Origin: Flavobacteriales bacterium
GTDB taxonomy: Bacteria > Bacteroidota > Bacteroidia > Flavobacteriales_D > Crocinitomicaceae
NCBI GenBank assembly: GCA_009926905.1
Contig: RFNX01000186.1
Span: 1 to 8,266 of the forward strand
Direction of reading: 5' to 3'
DNA length: 8,266 nucleotides
Part shown: piece after piece, positions 1 to 7,614 of the stretch
Position numbering within the stretch: the first letter of the stretch is position 1
Layout: every line of letters begins with the position of its first letter
Translations under genes and position numbers: made by a program
Notes under the pieces: generated by a model
What the model was told of the DNA's origin: nothing
Database searches by the model: none
Seen by the model: only the letters and a program-made list of their open reading frames with translations

Positions 1-1146
1 TTGGATACACTACGCGAAAACAAAATCAATTACATCAACATAGGTTTAATGTTATTGAGCATCATGGCCGCTTTTATCATGCCGTTCGAAACTTTTTTAT
101 TTGCTTATGCTTTTTTAGGACCATTGCATTATTTGACAGAAATTAGTTGGTTGCACGATAGAAATTATTTTTCAAAAGGCAAATATGATTTTGTTTTCCT
201 TTTGGTTGTTGGACTTGTTATTACGTATGATTATTTTGCGAGTAAATACGGCTTCCATCAGAGTTTTACAACCATGTATAGCGATTTGAATTTATATGGA
301 AAAATGCTTTCATTGGCTTTGTTTGGAAGTATCTTGTTTGCTTTGGTGGAAAATATTTGGGTGAAAATAGTTGCTATTTTGTTGCTTTTTGCTTTTGTTG
401 ATCGTTGGTTTGCACCGAATTTTACAACTCAAAATGGCGAAGTAATATTTAAAAATTCAACTGCAACTTTTACAGTAACTTCCTTGGTTCCAACATTAAT
501 TCATGTGTATATTTTCACAGGATTATTCATGCTTTACGGTTCTTTGAAATCGCGCAATGTTTCAGGATTAATTTCAGTTGTTGTTTTTGCTTTAGCGCCC
601 GTAATTCTTTGGAATTTTCTACAAGATACAACGGTTGTGCCAATAACGCAATATGGAAGAGACGCCTATTATGCTGGAGGCGATGGATTTTGGGACTTGA
701 ACGTGAGTTTGATGAAAGAGTTTGACTTGACAAAATTACCGACGATGACCGATTCTTTAGGGCGTGATTTATATTATGTTACGGGTGAAAAAGCTATCGA
801 TTCAAAAGCTTCATTGCCAATCATTTTCGAATCGGGAATTGGAATTATGTTGATGCGAATCATTGCATTTGCATATTTGTATCACTATTTGAATTGGTTC
901 AGTAAAACAGAAGTCATTCGTTGGCATGCGATTCCAAAAACACGATTCATTGCAGTCATTGTTCTTTGGTTAACCGCCTGTGGGTTATATGCTTACGATT
1001 ACTCAATGGGGTTAACTTACTTATTCTTTTTAAGTTTTTGCCATGTATTATTAGAATTTCCATTAAACGTTGTTTCAATCGTAGGTATTGGGAAGGAATC
1101 ATATTCTATATTCACTCAAGGTTTTAGAAAGACTTCAGTTAAATAG
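1..1146 (+). CDS. Polytopic membrane protein of unknown function (5' end at window edge)
   Basis: I do not recognise a characterised family. The reading frame is open from the first base (TTG) to TAG at 1144-1146, giving 381 residues. TTG could be the true start, but the window begins there, so a longer protein cannot be excluded. About eight or nine hydrophobic segments are visible, roughly at residues 14-38, 62-80, 100-117, 118-135, 160-180, 186-206, 277-298, 315-334 and 337-358. A long polar loop lies at about 208-274. This suggests an inner-membrane protein. Several histidines and acidic residues lie in or beside the membrane segments: H43, E47 and H52 after helix 1, H168, H295, H309, and H348 with E352 in the last helix. 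That arrangement could suit a membrane metal site, but this is inference. The gene lies 94 bases upstream of the adhesin gene on the same strand. No domain points to a shared function. Confidence 0.85.
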   Translation: MDTLRENKINYINIGLMLLSIMAAFIMPFETFLFAYAFLGPLHYLTEISWLHDRNYFSKGKYDFVFLLVVGLVITYDYFASKYGFHQSFTTMYSDLNLYGKMLSLALFGSILFALVENIWVKIVAILLLFAFVDRWFAPNFTTQNGEVIFKNSTATFTVTSLVPTLIHVYIFTGLFMLYGSLKSRNVSGLISVVVFALAPVILWNFLQDTTVVPITQYGRDAYYAGGDGFWDLNVSLMKEFDLTKLPTMTDSLGRDLYYVTGEKAIDSKASLPIIFESGIGIMLMRIIAFAYLYHYLNWFSKTEVIRWHAIPKTRFIAVIVLWLTACGLYAYDYSMGLTYLFFLSFCHVLLEFPLNVVSIVGIGKESYSIFTQGFRKTSVK

Positions 1147-1174
1147 CTTTTTCAGCAATTTATTACCAAAAATG

Positions 1175-1239
1175 GCAACTAACGTCTTTTAAATCCGTAA
1201 TGGGTGTGATAAACTATTTTTAACCTAAATATTAGTTGC
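1175..1239. repeat. 8-base inverted repeat in the intergenic gap
   Basis: The left arm GCAACTAA (1175-1182) is the exact reverse complement of the right arm TTAGTTGC (1232-1239), with 49 bases between them. The right arm ends one base before the TTG start of the adhesin gene, so pairing could in principle mask its translation start. The arms are short and the loop is long, so chance is a fair explanation. The rest of the 94-base gap shows no hairpin-plus-T-run terminator and no strong Shine-Dalgarno sequence. A missing Shine-Dalgarno is common in Bacteroidota. Confidence 0.25.
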
Positions 1240-1240
1240 G

Positions 1241-1294
1241 TTGAGGTACTTAGCGACTTTATTAGTTTTTTTTATTTCTTTTTTCAGCTATTCT
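1241..1294 (+). other. Sec signal peptide of the adhesin
   Basis: Residues 1-18 have a short basic start (Arg2), a strongly hydrophobic core rich in Leu and Phe (about 4-15), and a Ser-Tyr-Ser end followed by Gln19. Small residues at -3 (Ser16) and -1 (Ser18) suit signal peptidase I, with cleavage before Gln19. There is no lipobox cysteine, so it is not a lipoprotein. This supports the TTG start at 1241. Confidence 0.8.
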
Positions 1295-4204
1295 CAACTA
1301 ATAGCTCCTTTCAACGCGCGTTATACCGTCAATCAAAAAGGTAGTATTCGCATCTTATCCAACGTTTCGGTTACTTGTAATTCTGGTTCGGCCTGCACAT
1401 CCGCAAAAGCTGAAGATCCGCCAAACGGTGCTTCTCAAAACGGAAATTTCACTATGGAGTACCTTGATATTGATGGTAGTTCCAGTACGTTTATGTCGTC
1501 AAGTGACAGTTTGAACTTAGCGAATTGCAGTGAAGTACTCTGGGCAGGATTGTATTGGGCAGGTAGAATCACCAACGCTACAACCAATTATTCGACAAGA
1601 AATCGAGTAAAAATCAAATTAAACAACGGCACTTATCAAGCGTTGGTTGCTGACGAATTATTAGATGTACCTTCACTTTCAACCCATCCGAGTTATTTCT
1701 GTTTTAAAAACATAACTTCTATCGTTCAAGCTGGAGGAGCAAAAGGTCGCTATACTGTTGCCGATGTAGTAACGCAAACGGGTGGTTCTAATCTTTGGGG
1801 AAATTGGTCGATAGTTGTAGTTTATAAAAACGTGTTTCAAACGATGCGTAACCTGACTGTTTTTGATGGTTTTGCAAATGTAAATGCAGGAAATTCATTA
1901 GACATTCCAATCTCCGGATTTTTAACACCACCTTCAGGTCCCGTAAGTTTTGAATTGGGAGTTATTTCTTATGAGGGGGACAGAGGCTCCACCGGAGATC
2001 AATTGCAATTCAATGGTTCTGGAAGTTTTATCAATATTTCCGATGCTCTTCATCCTGTGGACGATTTTTTCAATTCTGCCATTTCTTACGATGCGGTTTT
2101 AACTCCATTTCGCAATCCGAATTATGACAATTCACTTGCGTTGGATGCCAATGTTTTCATTCCAAATAATACATCGTTAAATTACATTGGAAATAATGTC
2201 GGCTCGGCCACGATTCGCGTAACAACTTCTTCTGAAAATATTTTAGCACGCGTTTTGACTTCTGCTATTGACATTTTTGAGCCCGATTTGCGTGCTGATG
2301 TACGAATTAAAGATATAAACGGTGGACAAGTTCAACCGGGTGATATTTTGGAATACACGGTCGTTGGTAAAAATATTGGTTCCGATTTATCAATTAATAC
2401 ATTTATGGTTGATACGTTGGATATTCGTACTGCTTATATGCCAGGCTCGATTTCAATTTCTTATGGACCAAATTCTGGTGCAAAAACCGATGCTTCCAAC
2501 GATGATCAAGCGGAATATATTTCCAGCTCAAAAGTCATACGCGCTAGAGTAGGAACGGGGGCAAATAGTAGTTCAGGAGGCCTGATGCAAGCTTCTTCAA
2601 CAGGAGCCGACAGCACAGTTTTAAAATTTAAAGTTACCATTCTCAACGATTGTGTGGCGTTTCAGTGTGACCCGACGATTTCCAACTCAGCCTACATTTA
2701 TGGAACTGGAAATATCTCCGGAAATGAATACAATAATGGAGGGATTTCAGATAATTATAATAGCAACGGATGTCCATTAACTGCTAGTAATGAATTATCG
2801 ATAAATGTCGCAAGTTGCCCTCCTGTCATTATCAATTCAAATAACGTTTGTGTTGGACAGCAATTGAGTCTTTCTACAAATAGCTCCATTTCAGCAGTTT
2901 ACACATGGAATGGACCAAGTAATTTCACTGCAACAGGCACATCGGTGAGTATTCCAAATGTTACAACTGCTAATTCTGGAACATATACTGTAACGATTAG
3001 TGTTCCAAGTTTGGGTTGTTCGTTGACTGCTTCAAAAGTAATTACAGTGAATTCGCCTCCGGTTATCAATTTGGTAAATCTGACAAATGTTTCATGTTTT
3101 AATGCCAGCAATGGTTCCATTCAAATTAGTGCTTCAGGAAGTTCACCTTTTACCTATTTATGGTCGAATAATTCAACTTCAACAACCATTTCAAACCTTT
3201 CACCGAATACTTATTCTGTTACTGTAACTGATATTAGAACATGTACTTCAACAGCAAGTTATACCATTACACAACCTACAGTTTTAACCGCTACTGCAAA
3301 TGTTACTTCAGATTATAACGGCAAAAATATTTCATGTTTTTCGGCTGCTGATGGTACTGCTTTAGTTACTTACAGTGGAGGAACAGCGCCATATTCCATT
3401 TCTTGGTCGAATGGCGCTACAACAGCAGCAACATCCGGTTTAGCTCCAGGAACTTATATTGCTACCATAACCGATGCAAAAGGATGTGTTAAAACAGCTA
3501 GTGTTACTTTAACCCAACCAACAATTATTACATTGACAGATACACATCTAAACATTGGCTGTTTTGGACAAAATACAGGTTCAATTAACTTAAGTGCTTT
3601 TGGAGGAACATCAGGTTATATTTACACGTGGTCTAATGGTGCAACAACTGAAGATTTATCAAATTTGGTTGCAGGAACCTATACTGTGACAGTCAAAGAT
3701 TTGAATAATTGTACGAAGAACAAAACAATAACAATCACTCAACCTTCGGTAGCTTTGGCTTTGACTCAGACTTCAATTAATGTCAATTGCTTTGCTGATG
3801 CGACGGGCTCTATTAATTTGAATGTTTCTGGAGGCTCTCCGAATTATTCCTATTTGTGGTCTAATAATGCAACAACTCAAGATTTGACAGGGATAATTGC
3901 CGGAACATATTCTGTTGTTGTGACGGATAATAATCAATGTACTCAATTGCTCACTGCAACGATTACGGAACCGCTTGCGCCTTTAAGTTCTGCTTTGATT
4001 GCAACCAATGTGGCTTGTTTTGGAAATTCAAATGGAAGTATTAATCTTTCTCCTTTCGGTGGAACTGCGCCTTACACTTTTCTTTGGTCAACAAATACTA
4101 CAACAGAAGATGTAAGTAATTTATTGCCAGGAAGCTATTCTGTCACTATTAAAGATGCAAAGAATTGTACAGCAACGAATAATGCCATCATTACCAACCT
4201 CTAG
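1241..4204 (+). CDS. SprB-repeat surface adhesin, N-terminal part (cut short by a frameshift)
   Basis: This is the first 987 codons of a giant secreted adhesin. By family knowledge, such proteins cross the inner membrane by Sec and the outer membrane by the type IX secretion system, then act at the surface in adhesion or gliding, as SprB does in F. johnsoniae. The start is TTG at 1241. An in-frame TAA at 1226-1228 leaves almost no room upstream, and TTG places a good signal peptide at the N-terminus. Domains in order are: signal peptide 1-18; beta-rich N-terminal domain about 19-347; DUF11-like domain about 348-526; Ig-like domain about 527-607; then SprB repeats 1 to 5. The TAG at 4202-4204 interrupts repeat 5 right after its terminal Ile-Thr, where sister repeats have Thr-Gln-Pro. 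The same repeat series continues without a gap in another frame. I therefore consider this a fragment of one longer gene and the stop an artefact or mutation. It is not sprB itself; it shares the repeat family. Confidence 0.9.
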   Translation: MRYLATLLVFFISFFSYSQLIAPFNARYTVNQKGSIRILSNVSVTCNSGSACTSAKAEDPPNGASQNGNFTMEYLDIDGSSSTFMSSSDSLNLANCSEVLWAGLYWAGRITNATTNYSTRNRVKIKLNNGTYQALVADELLDVPSLSTHPSYFCFKNITSIVQAGGAKGRYTVADVVTQTGGSNLWGNWSIVVVYKNVFQTMRNLTVFDGFANVNAGNSLDIPISGFLTPPSGPVSFELGVISYEGDRGSTGDQLQFNGSGSFINISDALHPVDDFFNSAISYDAVLTPFRNPNYDNSLALDANVFIPNNTSLNYIGNNVGSATIRVTTSSENILARVLTSAIDIFEPDLRADVRIKDINGGQVQPGDILEYTVVGKNIGSDLSINTFMVDTLDIRTAYMPGSISISYGPNSGAKTDASNDDQAEYISSSKVIRARVGTGANSSSGGLMQASSTGADSTVLKFKVTILNDCVAFQCDPTISNSAYIYGTGNISGNEYNNGGISDNYNSNGCPLTASNELSINVASCPPVIINSNNVCVGQQLSLSTNSSISAVYTWNGPSNFTATGTSVSIPNVTTANSGTYTVTISVPSLGCSLTASKVITVNSPPVINLVNLTNVSCFNASNGSIQISASGSSPFTYLWSNNSTSTTISNLSPNTYSVTVTDIRTCTSTASYTITQPTVLTATANVTSDYNGKNISCFSAADGTALVTYSGGTAPYSISWSNGATTAATSGLAPGTYIATITDAKGCVKTASVTLTQPTIITLTDTHLNIGCFGQNTGSINLSAFGGTSGYIYTWSNGATTEDLSNLVAGTYTVTVKDLNNCTKNKTITITQPSVALALTQTSINVNCFADATGSINLNVSGGSPNYSYLWSNNATTQDLTGIIAGTYSVVVTDNNQCTQLLTATITEPLAPLSSALIATNVACFGNSNGSINLSPFGGTAPYTFLWSTNTTTEDVSNLLPGSYSVTIKDAKNCTATNNAIITNL
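1295..2281 (+). other. N-terminal beta-rich surface domain of the adhesin
   Basis: Residues about 19-347 form one unit ahead of the DUF11-like domain. Visible landmarks are the motif LWAGLYWAG (Trp101 to Gly108), a stretch reading YTVADV followed by WSIVVVYKN, and then RNLTVFDGF. I recall the same series (WAGLYW, then YTVA-V, then W-hydrophobic-VVY, then R-LT-FDG) in large secreted proteins of Bacteroidota and actinomycetes that carry DUF11 repeats. No search was run, so the family assignment rests on memory. Its ligand or role is unknown; it may be the tip or cap domain of the adhesin. Confidence 0.55.
2282..2818 (+). other. DUF11-like domain of the adhesin
   Basis: Residues about 348-526 begin with an acidic PDLRADVRIKD strand. 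GDILEYTVVGKNIG follows (from Gly367), matching the usual DUF11 opening in which G-D-x-hydrophobic-Y-x-V leads into an N-x-G turn. The later part has the expected N-x-A-x-I-x-G pattern before the domain ends near Cys526. DUF11 domains are Ig-fold spacers in surface proteins. This unit is longer than a single typical DUF11 domain and may carry an insertion. Confidence 0.65.
2819..3061 (+). other. Ig-like domain of the adhesin
   Basis: Residues about 527-607 show the pattern of a bacterial Ig-like domain. There is an early cysteine in NNVCVGQQLSL, a core tryptophan in YTWNGPSNF, and the segment ANSGTYTVTI near the end, with a further cysteine in LGCSLTAS. It sits between the DUF11-like domain and the first SprB repeat and probably acts as a stalk spacer. 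Confidence 0.65.
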
Positions 4205-7200
4205 CTCCATTAACTGCAAGTACCACAAAGATTTTACCATCTTGTTTTGGTGCAGCGAATGGTAGTATAAACCTAAGCGTTCAAGGAGGAACTGTTCCTT
4301 TTTCGTATTCCTGGACGAATGGTTATATCACAGAAGATATTAGCAATGTAAGCGCAGGAGTATATAATGTTTTGATCACTGACTTAAACGGCTGTACTTT
4401 TTCAATCAATGATACACTTTCTCAACCCAGTGCTGCAGGAGTTATCTTTACTACAACTAATGTTTTGTGTTTTGGAAATTCTACAGGCGATATTGATGCA
4501 ACAGTTCTCGGAGGAACAGCACCTTACATATATTCTTGGTCTAATGGTGCAACCACAGAAGACATTTCTAATATTCCTGCTGGAACGTATGTTATTACTG
4601 CTACTGATTCTCAAAATTGTCAATTAACCTCCACCGTAAATGTTACGCAACCACAAGTAGCACTTCAAGTTACAGAAACACATACAGATGCCTTGTGTGT
4701 TGGAGCCCAACAAGGAACTATTGACTTGACAATTTCAGGCGGAACTGGAAATTATACTATTAGTTGGAACAATAATGCATCAACAGAAGATGTTTCACAA
4801 TTGGTTGCTGGAACTTATACTGCTAATATTACTGATGAAAATAATTGTTTGGCTTCAATTGATGTAACCATTTTGGATCCATCCAATACGATGGTGCTTT
4901 CAGAAACACATCAAAATGTAACTTGCTACGGATTAAACAATGGAAATATTGATTTGAACGTCACAGGAGGGGCTTTGAATTATTCTTACGATTGGAGTAA
5001 CAATGCTATTTCTCAGGATTTAAACAACCTTCCTTATGGAAATTACTTTGTTACGGTGACCGATGGGAATTCTTGTCAATCGTTTATTTCAGCAACCATA
5101 ACCGAACCTCAAGGACCATTGCTTGCATTGGGTGCCAAATCGGATGTGTTGTGTTATGGAGAAACAAATGGAGCAATCGCAATAACTACAACAGGCGGAA
5201 CTTTGCCATATACTTTTTCTTGGTCAAATGGAGCAACAACAGAAGATATAAGCGGTTTGACGACGGGATTTTACGGCTTAATTGTTATTGATTCCAACAA
5301 TTGTGTTTCCACTTACGACACAATCATTTATCAACCTTTGGATATTGTGATTGGTCAAGCTGTTACCGATGTGCGTTGCTTTGGAGGAAATGATGGTGCG
5401 CTGAATATGACGCCTGCTGGCGGAATTGCGCCTTATACCTACAGTTGGAATACAGGAGCAACCACACAAGATTTAAACAATTTAGCTACAGGAGTTTATA
5501 CGCTAACTGTTAGAGATGTTAATCAGTGCGTGGATTCGTTAAGTGTTTTTGTAGATCATCCTTCAGCCCCGATAACAATTACTCAATTTGTCACAAATGT
5601 CAGTTGCCGTAACGGTTCAGATGGTGAAATCAGAATTGTACCAAGTGGTGGAAACTCAAACTACACTTTTCTTTGGAATACAGGAGAAAGCACAGCTGAA
5701 TTGTACAATCTATCGGCAGGAACATATACTGTCACAGTTAAAGATTTGAAAAATTGTTCTGCAATATTTTCGATTGTTGTAACTCAACCTGCTACTGCAT
5801 TAACGCTCTCTAATACTTTTTCACCCGTTATTTGCCATGGCGATTCAACTGGAACAGCAACCGTAGTCGCTGCTGGAGGAACTTCTCCCTATTCCTATTT
5901 ATGGAACAATGGAGCGACCACAGCAATAGCTTCACATTTACACGCTGGAAACTATTCGGTAGTGGTTATCGATGCCAATTACTGTACAGCAACTATTTCA
6001 GTTACTGTAACCGAACCAACTGCTTTATTTGCTTCGGCTGATTCATTGGATGTTTTGTGTTACAGTGACCTGACAGGAAGCGTTTCTGTGTTTACTCAAG
6101 GTGGCGTTGGAAATTATACGTATTTATGGAATTCTGGGCAAACTTCGAATACCGTCAATAATTTGCCAGCAGGGAATTACAGCGTGTTGGTTAAAGATGG
6201 AAATCAATGTGAAATTACAGCAACAACAATTGTCAATCAACCAGACACTTCGTTGAATATTTCACTTTTATCAACTGATAATCTTTGTATTGGTTATAGT
6301 TTAGGAAGTATTGATGCAACAGCCACGGGTGGAACAGCACCTTATACTTATTTATGGTCAGACGCTGCAACCACTGAAGATATTGATTCTCTTGGTAATG
6401 GTAATTATATTCTGACTGTTATTGATGCGCATAATTGTTCTGTCAATAATAATACAAACATCAATTCTCCAACTCAAATATTGGCAACGGCTGTAATTAC
6501 AAATGTCAGTTGTTTTGGAGGAAATACAGGAAGATTAGATGTAAGTGCAAACGGTGGTGTTGCTCCCTATTCTTATTTATGGAATAATTTAGACACAACG
6601 CAAGATGTTGATTCACTAATAGTTGGAACTTATAACGTTCAAGTAAGCGATTCCAATAATTGTCAAGAGAATTTTAGTTTTACGATTTCGCAACCCCAGC
6701 AGGCATTGACACTTTCATTGACGCAAACCAATGTTGATTGCTTTGGTAATGCTTCGGGAGCTATTAATTTGACTGCAACAGGCGGAACTTCACCTTATAC
6801 TTACAATTGGAGTAATACTTCCACTTTTCAAGACATTTCTGGATTGATTTTAGGTGATTACTATGTCATAGTTACTGATAATCAAGGTTGTATTGATAGT
6901 ATTTCAACAACTGTTACGCAACCTGAAGCACCGATTGCATTAACTGAAACGCATGTCGATATTCTTTGTTTTGGAGCTTCAACTGGTTCAATTGATTTAG
7001 AAGTAACAGGTGGAACAGTAAACTACACCTACAATTGGAATGCTGGATTTGCAACATCGCAAGATTTAACGAACATTCCTTTTGGCACTTATAAAGTGAT
7101 TGTGAAAGATGCCAATAACTGCAAGGACTCACTTCAAGTTACTTTAACGCAACCTTTGGCTCCAATTGACATTCAATTTGTGGTGCAAGATGTTTTGTGT

Positions 7201-7614
7201 TTTGGAGATTCTACAGCAACAGTTACAGCAAACATCACAGGAGGAACTTCGCCTTACAATTACGTTTGGAATACAGGAGATTCAACGCTTTACATCGATT
7301 CGTTGCCAATTGGAGTTTACACATTTACTGTAATAGACTCAAATCAATGCAGTTATTTTGAAAATATTAACGTGGGACAGCCAGTAGCGCCTTTATCTGC
7401 AACCTACAACGCCATCCAACCCTTGTGTTTTGGCTATTCAGATGGAAAATTGATTGCCAATCCAAGTGGAGGAACAGCGCCATATACCTATTCATGGTCG
7501 AATGTAGATTTTAACCAAACCAACGATTCTTTAGCACGTGGAAATTACGATGTCACCATTACGGATGCGCACGGCTGTACTTTCTTAATGCCTTGTACCT
7601 TAACCGAACCGCCA
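3062..7614 (+). repeat. Tandem array of 20 SprB-type protein repeats
   Basis: Twenty coding repeats of 73-81 residues, mostly 75 or 76, lie head to tail. Boundaries: 3062-3280, 3281-3523, 3524-3748, 3749-3976, 3977-4203, 4204-4431, 4432-4656, 4657-4884, 4885-5112, 5113-5340, 5341-5565, 5566-5793, 5794-6021, 6022-6246, 6247-6474, 6475-6699, 6700-6927, 6928-7158, 7159-7386, 7387-7614. The shared pattern is a CFG-like start of the core, an xGxI strand, usually GG-T-x-P-Y, a tryptophan followed by S/N-N-G-A-T-T-E/Q-D, A-G-x-Y-x-V, D-x-x-x-C, and a Q-P or E-P end. Every unit has the tryptophan and two cysteines. The units are clearly diverged in DNA and protein, so there is no sign of recent expansion or of a collapsed assembly. 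Repeats 1-5 are in the first frame; 6-20 are in the frame after the break near 4195. Confidence 0.93.
4193..4204 (+). other. Frame break 1: one base missing, premature TAG
   Basis: The gene reads att-acc-aac-ctc-TAG here. Adding one base gives att-acc-caa-cct-cta-gct, which encodes I-T-Q-P-L-A, the normal repeat junction (compare tta-acc-caa-cca at the end of repeat 2). Repeat 5 measures 227 bases, one short of the modal 228. Which base was lost is ambiguous, because acg-caa-cct also occurs at sister junctions. Confidence 0.9.

Noticed and set aside
1144..1222. Bacteroidota-like -7 promoter boxes: TAGCTTTT at 1144-1151 and TATTTTTA at 1215-1222.
   Set aside because: Both lack the final G of TAnnTTTG, and neither has a -33 TTTG at a usual distance. 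Such strings are common in AT-rich sequence.
4190..4204. Programmed ribosomal frameshift rejoining the two halves.
   Set aside because: There is no X-XXY-YYZ slippery heptamer and no evident downstream structure. A second, separate shift would also be needed near 8231.
4402..4627. Overlapping short open frames on both strands within repeats 6 and 7.
   Set aside because: They are shadows of the repeat coding sequence. They are low in quality, have no start context, and the SprB repeat frame fully explains the DNA.
5832..6041. Short open frames within the repeat array on other frames, as possible small proteins.
   Set aside because: They show no plausible start, composition or domain and lie wholly inside repeats 13-14 of the adhesin.
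3062..7614. CRISPR array or recently expanded DNA satellite.
   Set aside because: The 225-228-base periodicity is that of coding protein repeats. Units are strongly diverged in DNA and there is no short identical repeat with unique spacers.
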